A stretch of DNA of 64,000 bases from an uncultured bacterium (GTDB lineage Bacteria > Cyanobacteriota > Vampirovibrionia > Gastranaerophilales > Gastranaerophilaceae), in NCBI GenBank assembly GCA_948964545.1, contig CAREDV010000003.1, positions 1 through 64,000 on the forward strand, given 5' to 3'. The notes under the pieces are model-generated. The model was not told where the DNA came from. It was given only the letters and a program-made list of their open reading frames with translations, and searched no databases. Position 1 is the first letter of the stretch, and every line of letters begins with the position of its first letter. A program made the position numbers and the translations under genes. Below, piece after piece: positions 16,185 through 24,164 of this stretch.

Positions 16185-16415
16185 ATGAGTACATTAGAAA
16201 AAGTTAGAAAAGTTGTTGTAGACCAATTAAGCGTTGATGAAGCTTTAGTTACTCCTGAAGCTAGTTTCACTGCTGACTTGGGTGCTGACTCTTTAGATAC
16301 AGTTGAATTAGTTATGGCTTTCGAAGAAGAATTCGGCTGCGAAATCCCTGATGAAGAAGCTGAAAAAATTCAAACTGTTCAAGACGCAGTTAACTACATT
16401 GACTCTCATAAATAG
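16185..16415 (+). CDS. acpP: Acyl carrier protein
   Basis: This 76-residue acidic four-helix protein carries growing acyl chains. The phosphopantetheine serine is in GADSLDTVELVMA (about residue 37), followed by FEEEFGCEIPDEEAEKI, all canonical. The start at 16185 follows GAGGAAAAAAAG; the longer frame from 16077 spans the promoter. A hairpin and then fabF follow. Confidence 0.96.
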   Translation: MSTLEKVRKVVVDQLSVDEALVTPEASFTADLGADSLDTVELVMAFEEEFGCEIPDEEAEKIQTVQDAVNYIDSHK

Positions 16416-16448
16416 TGTTTTGCACTAAAGTGGGAATATAAACTATTG

Positions 16449-16490
16449 CGAGGGTGAAAATTGAATATTCAGTTTTACCCTCGTATTTAT
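16449..16490 (+). terminator. Hairpin between acpP and fabF
   Basis: CGAGGGTGAAAA (16449-16460) pairs with TTTTACCCTCG (16473-16483) with one bulged G, followed by TATTTATT. It is probably a partial terminator that makes acpP mRNA more abundant than fabF mRNA, as is usual for acyl carrier protein. Confidence 0.6.
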
Positions 16491-16508
16491 TAAAAAGGAT
16501 AGTAAGAG

Positions 16509-17762
16509 ATGACTAAAAGAAGAGTTGTAATAACAGGGCTTGGGGCAGTTTCACCGTTTGGTATAGGTGTTGATAAATTTTGGAACAGCCTTGTTGAAGG
16601 AAAAAGCGGTTTAAGCACTTCCGAACTTATTGATATTGAAAAACACGTGGCTAAAATCTCAGGTGAAGTTAAAAACTTTAATCCTGAAGAATATTTAGAC
16701 CCGAAAGAAGCTAAAAAAATGGACAGATACATCCAATTTGCTATGATTGCTGCGGATGAAGCTGTTAAAGATGCTAAATTAGAAGAAGTTAAAGACGTTG
16801 ATCCTTATAAAATTGGTGTTATCGTTAGTGCTGCAGCCGGCGGTTTCAGAACTTTCGAAGATAACCACATCAGAATTTTGGAAAAAGGACCTAACAAATG
16901 TTCTCCGTTTACAATTCCTATGATGATTGTAAATATGGCATCTGGTCGTATTTCTATGAGATATGGTTTTAAAGGTATTAACAAAGTAGTTGTATCGGCT
17001 TGTGCTACAGGTACACACTCTGTAGGTGATGCATTCCGTTCAATCCAATACGGTGATGCTGATATTATGGTTGCAGGCGGATGCGAGGCTACTATTTGTG
17101 ATGTTGGTATTGGAGCATTCTCTAGTGCTAGAACATTGTCAAGACGTAATGACGAACCTACAAAAGCTTCTCGTCCTTGGGATGTTGACAGAGATGGTTT
17201 CATCATGTCTGAAGGTGCAGGCGTTCTTGTATTGGAAGAATATGAGCATGCTAAAAAACGTGGTGCAAAAATTTATGCAGAAGTTGTGGGTTACGCTCAA
17301 ACAGGCGATGCTTATGACGTTGTTGCTCCTGATCCGGAAGGACAAGGTGCAATCCACTCTATGCAGTTTGCGCTTGATGATGCAGGATTGAAACCGACAG
17401 ATGTTCAATATATCAATGCACACGGTACAAGTACAGGTTTGGGCGATGTTGCTGAATCAAAAGCTATTGCAAGTGTATTCGGTGACAGAAAACAAAACCC
17501 TGAATTGATGGTTTCATCAACAAAATCTATGCACGGTCACCTTTTAGGTGCTACAGGTGCTGTTGAAGCTATCGCTTGTGTAAAAACAATTACAGATGGT
17601 ATTGTTCCTCCGACAATTAACCTTGATAATCAGGATGAACATGTTGCGGACTTGGATTACGTTCCGCACAAGGCAAGAAAAGCTGAAGTTCATGCAGCAT
17701 TGTCAAACTCTTTCGGGTTCGGCGGTCAAAACGCTTCACTGGTATTCAAAGAAGTTAAATAA
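16509..17762 (+). CDS. fabF: 3-oxoacyl-ACP synthase II
   Basis: This 417-residue elongating condensing enzyme has Cys-His-His catalysis: Cys in VSACATGTHSVGDA, His in INAHGTSTGLGD, and His in SMHGHLLGATGA. It opens RRVVITGLGAVSPFG and ends NSFGFGGQNASLVF, the family hallmarks. Shine-Dalgarno AAAGGATAGTAAG. A bidirectional terminator follows. No fabZ, fabI or acc gene is in the window. Confidence 0.97.
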   Translation: MTKRRVVITGLGAVSPFGIGVDKFWNSLVEGKSGLSTSELIDIEKHVAKISGEVKNFNPEEYLDPKEAKKMDRYIQFAMIAADEAVKDAKLEEVKDVDPYKIGVIVSAAAGGFRTFEDNHIRILEKGPNKCSPFTIPMMIVNMASGRISMRYGFKGINKVVVSACATGTHSVGDAFRSIQYGDADIMVAGGCEATICDVGIGAFSSARTLSRRNDEPTKASRPWDVDRDGFIMSEGAGVLVLEEYEHAKKRGAKIYAEVVGYAQTGDAYDVVAPDPEGQGAIHSMQFALDDAGLKPTDVQYINAHGTSTGLGDVAESKAIASVFGDRKQNPELMVSSTKSMHGHLLGATGAVEAIACVKTITDGIVPPTINLDNQDEHVADLDYVPHKARKAEVHAALSNSFGFGGQNASLVFKEVK

Positions 17763-17765
17763 TTT

Positions 17766-17791
17766 AAAAGCTCCCGAAAGGGAGCTTTTTT
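17766..17791. terminator. Bidirectional terminator, fabF and helicase genes
   Basis: AAAAGCTCCC / GGGAGCTTTT with a GAAA loop and further T residues stands between convergent genes. Both strands have T-rich flanks, so it can end both transcripts. Confidence 0.85.
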
Positions 17792-20700
17792 TATTGTTCT
17801 ATTAAAACCCTATCGAGGCAGGCTTTTGGTGAATAGTGCCATTCGCGGTAAGTGATACGTTTTACTTTATAGCCTGAACGTTCGATGATTGCCTGTTTTT
17901 TCATATTGGAGGTACGGTCTGAATGTTTGTCCTCAACGCCGTCGATTTCAACTACAAACTTGTCATCTACAAGAAGGTCAGCGCTTAAGCCTGCAATGTC
18001 TGCACCTGCTATGACTTTGTGGTCAAGTTCGCGGATTTTTTCTGCAACTTCGCGCTCAAGTGAATTTTTGTAGATATTTTCGTCGATTTCGCCAGAAAGC
18101 AGTGCTTCTTTGCGGTTTTGATATTCCTGCATAAATGAAACGTAGTTTCTGAAATGACCGTCAGGTAATTCTCTTGGGTTACGGGAAATGAAGTTGATAA
18201 CTTTGTTTCGACCGCGGGTGATTGCTACGTTAAATAGGTTTGATTTTTGCATAAACATCAAACTTTGAACATAACTATTGTCTGCAATTGCCCATGAAAT
18301 CATCATAATGTCGCGCTCGTCACCTTGAAAAGTATGCGCTGTACCGATTTCTATCTGGTGTTTTTTAATCATGTAATCCGATAGAACTCTTGAAACAGAT
18401 ACTTTCAACTGTTCAACCTGCGCTCTGAACGGTGAAATTATACCGACAGATACAGGATTGTCAGGGTTTTTGCGCTCGTCCTCTATAATTATTTCGTGTA
18501 ATCTTTTTACAAGAGCCTCAATTTCAGGAAGGTTTCTTGTAGCATCAAAGTCTACTTTGCCGTCAAGAACTTCTACAAGCTCAAGAACTTTGTCCTCACT
18601 GTTGTCTTTTCTCATGACACGGATTCTATCATTGTAAAACTCATGGTTTGAGAAGTTGATAATCGGCGGTAAGCTTCTGAAATGTTCATCGAGCATTACT
18701 GAATTCATTGAGTAGTAATCTGCTAAATCGAACATTGAATTTGTCCTGAAACTCCACATCAGACGGTATTTGTCAGGAATTCCGTATTGGCTTAAGAATG
18801 ATTGTTCTTTTGCTTTTTCCAAAAATGACAGGTGCGGAAGTTGTTTGTCGTCGCCTACAATTACGGCTTTTTTCGCTCTGAATAAAATAGGGAAACAGCT
18901 TGCAATATCGCATTGAGAAGCTTCGTCAATGATTGCAACGTCGAACATACCGGGTTTTAACGGTAATGAGTCTGATACTGCATAAGTTGTTACGCACCAG
19001 CATGGGAAAGCTTCTAAAAGCGGTTTGAAATCTTCTTCTTCCAATATATTTGTTTGTAAACGTTTTCTTGTTGTGACAAGAGATTTTGCGTGAACTTTTA
19101 ATCTTCTGCGTTTGTTTTCATCGCGCAATAATTCTTTCAAAGCTTCACGACGCTTGTTTTTCAAGATATTTACGGCAAGAGTTTTTTGCTTGCGCTTCAT
19201 TGTACGGATTTGTTCTGAAAGTACGTGAAGATTGCCTGTCTTTTGAATCTCCGATTCAATACGGCGTAAATTATACTCAAGGTTTGCAAATTCAATTTCT
19301 TGTTTAAGTCTGCCCAGAGTTTCAAAATTTACGTCAAAATCTTTGAGATTAAGGATTTTTTTCAATTGTCCCAAACTTGTGAAGTTTGCGATTTTTGCAA
19401 CAAATCCCGCTTTTTCCATATTGTGTTCAAGAACTTTTATTATGCCTGCGATTATATCAATTTCACCTTTTTTGAGTGATGTTTTTATAAATTCGCGTTT
19501 GCCTGTAAGTTTTTCTTGTTCTTCAACTTCTTCAAGTTTGTTGTGCCAGTCTTTTTCAAGCTTAATTATGGTTTCTGATTTGTTTTCCATGTTCTTAAGC
19601 ATATCTAAATGGTCTTTCATATCTTTAGTATCTAGAAGAAGCATGTCTTCAACATCATCATCAAGTGCCGGCTGTGAAAGCAGGTTGTTTAATTCTTCGC
19701 TTAATTGGCGTTGGTAATTCAAACGTCCTGCGCGAAGTGCCATGTGTGATGCGCCAAGGTCGTTTAAGCGTTCTGCAACAACATCAACCGCTTTGTCCAT
19801 ACGGGAAGCTACAAGGACGGTTTTGCCGTTTGCAACAAGGTGGGCAACAAGGTTTACGATTGTCTGCGATTTGCCTGTTCCGGGAGGTCCTTGAACGGCT
19901 ACAAACTTGCTGTTATCAATGTTTTTTACTACCTGTAATTGGCTGTCGCTTAGCGAAAGCGGAGTTATCGGATAGAAGTCCATAATTTTATTCAAATCCT
20001 TTATGGGTACTGATTTTTCTTTGCTTTGAGCGTATTCTTCGTTGATTATGCTCAAAGCGGTTTCGCGGTAAATTCCTGACGGTTTTTCAGCGATTTGAGT
20101 AAGCTCGTGCAAAACCCCTGCTGTGACAGACGGGCGTTTTGTCAGGATAATTGCGCTTTGATAAGTTACGGCAACTTTTTCGAGCTTAACTTTTTGTTTT
20201 TCGCGCTCTGTTTCTTCTTCCTCAATAATTTCTTCAAAGTTTTCACCGTCGACTTTTTCTTTATAAAAAGTTTTGGAAATGTTATCATCTTCTTTAAAAT
20301 CTCCAATATTTTCAGCAATTTCAAGGTCAGGAACGAGAGATTTAAGTGTGGTGAGGAACACGTCAAGTTTTTCTTGCGTAATCGGAAGGTCAGGTACAAC
20401 GTCTAAAATCCCTTCCAAAAGCAAATCAACTTCATCCTCGTCGTCGTTTTTGCGCATAAGAGCCGCAAGTGCGCCCGTATTAAGCGACAAAACTTCATCT
20501 TGAGGGAAACAGTTGATATTTACCCCGTTTCTTTCCAATTTACAAGGCATGTATAAAAGCGGGGTTAAGAATTCGTTTGCTTTTTTGGACTTTGAGCTTT
20601 TTCCGACCAAAAATAAGTAACCGTAAATTAAGTATTTATCTTTTTGACCCAAATCGCTTTGTATCATAAGCTCTGTTAATTTAGGGTCGCTTCCGTCGAG

Positions 20701-20901
20701 TGGTAAGTATTCTTCTCCTGATGAGAAAAGTTTTTCTTCGCCAGATAAGAAAATCCATTTGTTATCTTTGTCACCTTTCAGGTTTCTGAAAGTTGAGCTT
20801 TTAACCTCTTCTCTCACACAGTCGTGGAGATATTGGCTTAATTTTTTTATAAAACTTTGATTGAATGCTGAATTTATAGCGCGTGACGCTTCCTGTAACA
20901 T
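17791..20901 (-). CDS. SF1 (Upf1-like) helicase with C-terminal nuclease-like domain
   Basis: This 1036-residue protein has a helicase motor in two parts: Walker A VQGPPGTGKSQTIVNLV near residue 335, then after a coiled-coil insertion VAIIDEASQCDIAS (Walker B, about 655), VGDDKQLPHL, and the C-terminal motifs VGIISPFRAQVEQL, GTAHTFQGDERDIMMIS and FNVAITRGRNKV. The last 90 residues (SADLLVDDKFVVEIDGVED ... KKQAIIERSGYKVKRITYREW) look like a small PD-(D/E)xK or Vsr/DUF559-type nuclease with a D...E-x-D pattern. The first 300 residues are unassigned. Likely roles are repair, RNA metabolism or defence. It stands alone on its strand. Confidence 0.8.
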   Translation of the reverse strand: MLQEASRAINSAFNQSFIKKLSQYLHDCVREEVKSSTFRNLKGDKDNKWIFLSGEEKLFSSGEEYLPLDGSDPKLTELMIQSDLGQKDKYLIYGYLFLVGKSSKSKKANEFLTPLLYMPCKLERNGVNINCFPQDEVLSLNTGALAALMRKNDDEDEVDLLLEGILDVVPDLPITQEKLDVFLTTLKSLVPDLEIAENIGDFKEDDNISKTFYKEKVDGENFEEIIEEEETEREKQKVKLEKVAVTYQSAIILTKRPSVTAGVLHELTQIAEKPSGIYRETALSIINEEYAQSKEKSVPIKDLNKIMDFYPITPLSLSDSQLQVVKNIDNSKFVAVQGPPGTGKSQTIVNLVAHLVANGKTVLVASRMDKAVDVVAERLNDLGASHMALRAGRLNYQRQLSEELNNLLSQPALDDDVEDMLLLDTKDMKDHLDMLKNMENKSETIIKLEKDWHNKLEEVEEQEKLTGKREFIKTSLKKGEIDIIAGIIKVLEHNMEKAGFVAKIANFTSLGQLKKILNLKDFDVNFETLGRLKQEIEFANLEYNLRRIESEIQKTGNLHVLSEQIRTMKRKQKTLAVNILKNKRREALKELLRDENKRRRLKVHAKSLVTTRKRLQTNILEEEDFKPLLEAFPCWCVTTYAVSDSLPLKPGMFDVAIIDEASQCDIASCFPILFRAKKAVIVGDDKQLPHLSFLEKAKEQSFLSQYGIPDKYRLMWSFRTNSMFDLADYYSMNSVMLDEHFRSLPPIINFSNHEFYNDRIRVMRKDNSEDKVLELVEVLDGKVDFDATRNLPEIEALVKRLHEIIIEDERKNPDNPVSVGIISPFRAQVEQLKVSVSRVLSDYMIKKHQIEIGTAHTFQGDERDIMMISWAIADNSYVQSLMFMQKSNLFNVAITRGRNKVINFISRNPRELPDGHFRNYVSFMQEYQNRKEALLSGEIDENIYKNSLEREVAEKIRELDHKVIAGADIAGLSADLLVDDKFVVEIDGVEDKHSDRTSNMKKQAIIERSGYKVKRITYREWHYSPKACLDRVLIEQ

Positions 20902-20950
20902 GTGATTACTCCTATTCCATTTTATACTATTTTACGCTAAAATCCTTGTT

Positions 20951-22027
20951 ATGAACATCATCAATATAAAGGATAAAAATCTGTTTTATATCGGCGGAGT
21001 TGTGCGCGACGAGATTTTGGGGCGCAAATCTTTTGATATTGACATTACTTATGTTGGAAACGCGATTGAGTTTTGCTCAAAGTTTGGTGATGTTATTCAA
21101 GAAAATCCTGATTTCGGCACTGTTCGTGTGAATGTTGACGGGCAGGAAGTGGATTTTGCTTCAACACGTTCGGAGAGTTACCCGCACAAAGGGCATTTGC
21201 CTGTTGTGGATAAAATCGGATGTTCGTTGAAAGAAGATGTTTTGCGCCGAGATTTTACGATAAATGCGCTTGCCAAAAATACTTTAACAGGTGAAATTAT
21301 TGATTACACCGGCGGACTTGATGATTTAAAAAATAAAAAACTGCGTGTTTTGCATAACGGAAGTTTTATTGACGATCCGACAAGGATTATCCGCGGGTTG
21401 AAGTTTTCTGTACGTTTCGGGTTTGAACTTGATGAGCATACTCGAAAGTTGCAGGATGAATATTTGAGCGCAGTTAATTACGATATGAGCTACAAACGTG
21501 TGAAAAAAGAATTGGTTGAAACATTCAATCTAAATTCTCAGCTTGCGTTTGAAAAGTTTATAAATGAGGGAATTTACAAGCTTTTGGGAGACAAGGCTGA
21601 TGTATCTGATGTGAATATTCAAAGGCTTGTATCCGATTATGGTGCAGAAATACCATGGATTATTTATGCAGGTGTGTTTGATTTGTCGCGTTTGCCGTTG
21701 ACAAAAATTGAACAAAAAATTCTTGATGATGTACCGCAAACGATTTTAAAAACCGATTTTGAACTTTATAAGGTCTTTGAAAATGCGCGCATTGAAACAG
21801 TTCTTTTATACGCATTAAAAGATGAGGCGGGTGCAAGACATTATCTTGACGATTTGCGCAAAATAAAAATTTCTGTGACTGGCAAAGACTTGCAGGCACT
21901 TGGAATTGCGCCCTCTCCCAAGTATCAGGAGATTTTTGATATGCTTTTGAGGGAAAAATTGTCAAATCCCGAGATGTCAAAAGAGGATGAAATTGCCCAC
22001 TTGAAATTTTTTGAAAATACGTTATAA
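20951..22027 (+). CDS. cca: CCA-adding tRNA nucleotidyltransferase / poly(A) polymerase family
   Basis: This 358-residue class II nucleotidyltransferase has YIGGVVRDEILGR at the N-terminus, the metal-binding DIDIT, EVDFASTRSESY, DVLRRDFTINALA and the RIIRGLKFSVRFGF helical neck, in family order. It adds or repairs the 3' CCA of tRNAs; the tRNA-Arg in this window does not encode CCA, so the activity is needed. TAAAAT sits 7 nt before the ATG with no Shine-Dalgarno (leaderless candidate). The promoter for antisense RNA B begins inside its last codons. Confidence 0.9.
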   Translation: MNIINIKDKNLFYIGGVVRDEILGRKSFDIDITYVGNAIEFCSKFGDVIQENPDFGTVRVNVDGQEVDFASTRSESYPHKGHLPVVDKIGCSLKEDVLRRDFTINALAKNTLTGEIIDYTGGLDDLKNKKLRVLHNGSFIDDPTRIIRGLKFSVRFGFELDEHTRKLQDEYLSAVNYDMSYKRVKKELVETFNLNSQLAFEKFINEGIYKLLGDKADVSDVNIQRLVSDYGAEIPWIIYAGVFDLSRLPLTKIEQKILDDVPQTILKTDFELYKVFENARIETVLLYALKDEAGARHYLDDLRKIKISVTGKDLQALGIAPSPKYQEIFDMLLREKLSNPEMSKEDEIAHLKFFENTL

Positions 22028-22028
22028 T
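22001..22028 (+). promoter_or_regulatory. Promoter of antisense RNA B
   Basis: TTGAAA (22001-22006), a 16-bp spacer and TATAAT (22023-22028) overlap the end of the cca gene. From ACTTGAAATTT to ATAGGGAAAAG it is almost identical to the locus at 53.72-53.76 kb. Confidence 0.8.
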
Positions 22029-22034
22029 ATAAAT

Positions 22035-22147
22035 ATAGGGAAAAGCCCTAAAGGTGGCTAGACCTTTAGAGCTTTCTTAACTTCCCTATTAATTAGACTT
22101 TTAATGCTATTATTAGTGAAATTACAGCTAGTAATAGCATTATTATT
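22035..22147 (+). ncRNA. Putative antisense antitoxin RNA B
   Basis: The predicted RNA begins at about 22035 with an outer stem ATAGGGAA (22035-22042) / TTCCCTAT (22082-22089). It encloses the hairpin CTAAAGGT (22048-22055) / ACCTTTAG (22062-22069). A second hairpin, AATGCTATTATTAG (22103-22116) / CTAGTAATAGCATT (22128-22141), lies within the antisense of peptide B and probably ends the RNA, although the T-run is weak. Locus D has the same outer stem but a different inner stem with pairing kept, i.e. compensatory change. Confidence 0.7.
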
Positions 22148-22158
22148 TGGCTAATCAT
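22093..22158 (-). CDS. Small hydrophobic peptide B, type I toxin-like
   Basis: This 21-residue peptide is almost wholly hydrophobic: MISQ, then IIMLLLAVISLIIAL, then KV. The Shine-Dalgarno GGAAAGGAGGTG is excellent and 6-7 nt from the ATG. Upstream in the leader, ACCTCC can pair with GGAGGT of the Shine-Dalgarno. The coding sequence is covered by antisense RNA B. It lies 62 bp downstream of the ribbon-helix-helix gene on the same strand. The best reading is a membrane-acting type I toxin; a harmless small membrane protein is the alternative. Confidence 0.7.
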   Translation of the reverse strand: MISQIIMLLLAVISLIIALKV

Positions 22159-22220
22159 ATTTTTCACCTCCTTTCCGCTGATTTCCTTAACTTGAATGTG
22201 TCGGTGGAGGTTTTGGAAGC

Positions 22221-22379
22221 TTACCCTTTGATATCGTGTTCTTTAATATAATCGTTTATTAGTTTGTTTGCCAAATTGCTTGCTGAACGCTTTTCTTTGT
22301 CAGCTAATATTTTGAATTTTTCAAAAGTATCTTTTTCAATAATAACAACAAATCTATGTTTATCTTCTTTTATAACCAT
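22221..22379 (-). CDS. Ribbon-helix-helix (CopG/Arc-like) regulator, 52 residues
   Basis: This short gene reads MVIKEDKHRFVVIIEKD, then TFEKFKILADKEKRSASNLANKLINDYIKEH. That is the beta-strand plus two-helix RHH pattern, with S-x-S-N-L as the helix A-B region. Its stop codon TAA lies in the motif AGGGTAAGC that also begins the leaders of peptides C and D, so here the regulator runs directly into the toxin leader. Two TTTGTAAACC repeats lie in the divergent promoter region. I infer autoregulation and control of the divergent small gene. Confidence 0.75.
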   Translation of the reverse strand: MVIKEDKHRFVVIIEKDTFEKFKILADKEKRSASNLANKLINDYIKEHDIKG

Positions 22380-22399
22380 TACAAACCTCTTGTAATTAA

Positions 22400-22477
22400 T
22401 TTGTAAACCTATGTGACATTTTATAATTAAACTATGTACTATGCAATTGCAAAGAGTTTATAATAAGTTTGTAAACC
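22400..22477. promoter_or_regulatory. Divergent promoter region with TTTGTAAACC repeats
   Basis: Direct repeats of TTTGTAAACC occur at 22400-22409 and 22468-22477, bracketing TATAAT (22459-22464) for the rightward gene and an AT-rich -10 for the leftward RHH gene. They are likely operators of the RHH regulator. The second repeat ends just before the Shine-Dalgarno of the gene at 22492. Confidence 0.5.
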
Positions 22478-22491
22478 AAAAGGAGAAAACT

Positions 22492-22686
22492 ATGGATGAT
22501 GATAAACTCTCGGAAATAATGATGGAATTTAGTTATATTGGAGCATATATCGAGATTTTGCGTGATTTTTGCGAATATAAAAACAACTCAAGGGAGATGA
22601 GCTTAATCGTTCCATTTTTAGAACATATTTGTAATAAGTATAAAGTAGCTTATAACGCCCTTGATGATTTTGAAAGACAGTTATAA
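22492..22686 (+). CDS. Small acidic helical protein
   Basis: This 64-residue protein is of unknown family. It begins MDDDKLSEIMMEFSYIG and reads as two or three amphipathic helices ending ALDDFERQL. The start at 22492 is chosen for AAAGGAGAAAAC just upstream; the longer frame would include the operator region. It is divergent from the RHH gene, like the small helical gene divergent from the XRE-like gene at 15.7 kb. It overlaps the convergent TPR gene by 6 bp. Confidence 0.55.
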   Translation: MDDDKLSEIMMEFSYIGAYIEILRDFCEYKNNSREMSLIVPFLEHICNKYKVAYNALDDFERQL

Positions 22687-23247
22687 ACTGTTTATCTTTT
22701 TAACCGTTTCTTTAATATACTGTTTTACGGCAGGTGTAATCAGCAAATCGGGTTCTGTCATGGTGAATTCATCCAGAATGATTACTCCGCGTTTCAAATC
22801 TCCGCTTTCGATATATAATAATCCCAACATTATCTTGTTTAAAGGATTTTCATCTGAGCTGTATTCAACCATTTTTTCTGGGATTAAACCAAGTACCTTA
22901 TAACAATGCGCTAAGTCTTTATGGTATTTGAAGTTTAATCCGAACTGTTTGAGTGCATCCTCATAAGGTTCTTTTGCCATTTCGGGATGTTCGATTGCCA
23001 TATAGGCATCACCGATATTGTTATAATAAACAGCAGTGCCCTGCGTATTGGGGTTTAGGCTTATTGCAATCTTAAATTCCTGTATCGCTGCATAGTAACA
23101 GTGTTCGTTCATATAGCGAAGCCCCATGTTATTATGCAAAAAAGCGTTTTTTGCAGCATCAATTTTATAAACATCAGGCATTTTGTAGCCAGAAGCTAAA
23201 AAACCTAAAAGTATTAACGCTGTAAGAACAAGTTTGTTATAATTCAA
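22681..23247 (-). CDS. TPR-repeat protein, membrane-anchored or exported
   Basis: This 188-residue protein has an N-terminal hydrophobic segment (LVLTALILLGFLASG) serving as signal or anchor. It is followed by TPR-like repeats: AAIQEFKIAISLNPN, AVYYNNIGDAYMAIEHPEMAKEPYEDALKQFG and YHKDLAHCYKVLGL. It is the last gene of a four-gene minus-strand operon (26011 down to 22681) and overlaps the metallo-hydrolase gene by 11 bp. It is probably an adaptor in the envelope. Confidence 0.75.
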   Translation of the reverse strand: MNYNKLVLTALILLGFLASGYKMPDVYKIDAAKNAFLHNNMGLRYMNEHCYYAAIQEFKIAISLNPNTQGTAVYYNNIGDAYMAIEHPEMAKEPYEDALKQFGLNFKYHKDLAHCYKVLGLIPEKMVEYSSDENPLNKIMLGLLYIESGDLKRGVIILDEFTMTEPDLLITPAVKQYIKETVKKINSL

Positions 23248-24160
23248 TCTCTAACCCTTCGTATGCAAGAATTATGTTTTTGTCTTTATAATGTTCTTTA
23301 ATGCTATTTAACTTATTGTCATCATAGGCAGGGTCAAAGTGGAAAAATACAAGTTTTTCGGCGTTTGACTGGTTTTTGCACTCAACTGCCATGTCAAATG
23401 TCGAATGTCCGTAACCCTGTTTTGGCGCAAATGTATCAAGGTAATCTTCTGTTGTATATTGTGCATCATGTATTAGTAAGCTGCAGCTGCGAGCAAAGTT
23501 TGCAAGTTTTTTATCTCCGCCTTCATAGCTTTCTTTGTCAGTTGCGTATACTAGAACTTTGTCTTTATAAGTTATTTTGTAAATCAAAACTCCCTCTTGC
23601 GGGTGAGCGTAAGAGCGGTAGCAGGTGATTAATACATCATCACCCTCAACTTTTGCATCATTTTCGTTTTCGATACGTTTTATAATCGGAGGTTGACCGT
23701 GGCGTAAAATTATTCCCTCTGTTTCGTTCAAATCTTTGATATTAAGGTTTCCTGCAATATCACCCAAATCAAGCGGGAAAGATTTGCCAAAAAGCAGTCC
23801 TGCAAGTTCATCTGACAGACTTTCGTTATAGTTGACATTTCCAAAAACGTTAATCTGCGATGAGGGGATATGAAGCGGTCTAAAGAAAGTAAAACCCTGC
23901 AGGTGGTCTTGATGAATGTGCGAAATCAGAACTGTTGCATTAATCGGAGTTCTATCACAACTATTAACGCCTGATGCAATGTGTCGTCCGAGAAGTTCGT
24001 TTCCGATATTAATCAAGCCTGTTCCCGCATCAAGAATTATCAAATGCCCGTTCACATTAACTTCTACGCACGATGTGTTTCCGCCGTATTGCAGAAAATC
24101 TTTATCAGCTATCGGATAACTTCCTCTTACACCTCTGAATTTTACCTTGAATTCGCTCAT
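23237..24160 (-). CDS. Metallo-beta-lactamase-fold hydrolase
   Basis: This 307-residue protein has the metal-binding signature LISHIHQDHLQGF (H-x-H-x-D-H). Other metal positions are likely in CYRSYAHPQEG, LIHDAQYT and FFHFDPAY. The start KFRGVRGSYPIADKDFLQYGGNTSCVEV is typical of the MBL subfamily related to ribonuclease Z and cyclic-nucleotide phosphodiesterases, often paired with signalling proteins. The substrate is unknown. It is cytoplasmic (no signal), third in the operon, with 4 bp between it and the phosphoesterase gene. Confidence 0.85.
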   Translation of the reverse strand: MSEFKVKFRGVRGSYPIADKDFLQYGGNTSCVEVNVNGHLIILDAGTGLINIGNELLGRHIASGVNSCDRTPINATVLISHIHQDHLQGFTFFRPLHIPSSQINVFGNVNYNESLSDELAGLLFGKSFPLDLGDIAGNLNIKDLNETEGIILRHGQPPIIKRIENENDAKVEGDDVLITCYRSYAHPQEGVLIYKITYKDKVLVYATDKESYEGGDKKLANFARSCSLLIHDAQYTTEDYLDTFAPKQGYGHSTFDMAVECKNQSNAEKLVFFHFDPAYDDNKLNSIKEHYKDKNIILAYEGLEIEL

Positions 24161-24164
24161 ATTT

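Noticed and set aside
22221..22686. Classical type II toxin-antitoxin pair (RHH plus neighbour)
   Set aside because: The neighbour at 22492 is divergent and does not resemble RelE, MazF or other type II toxins.
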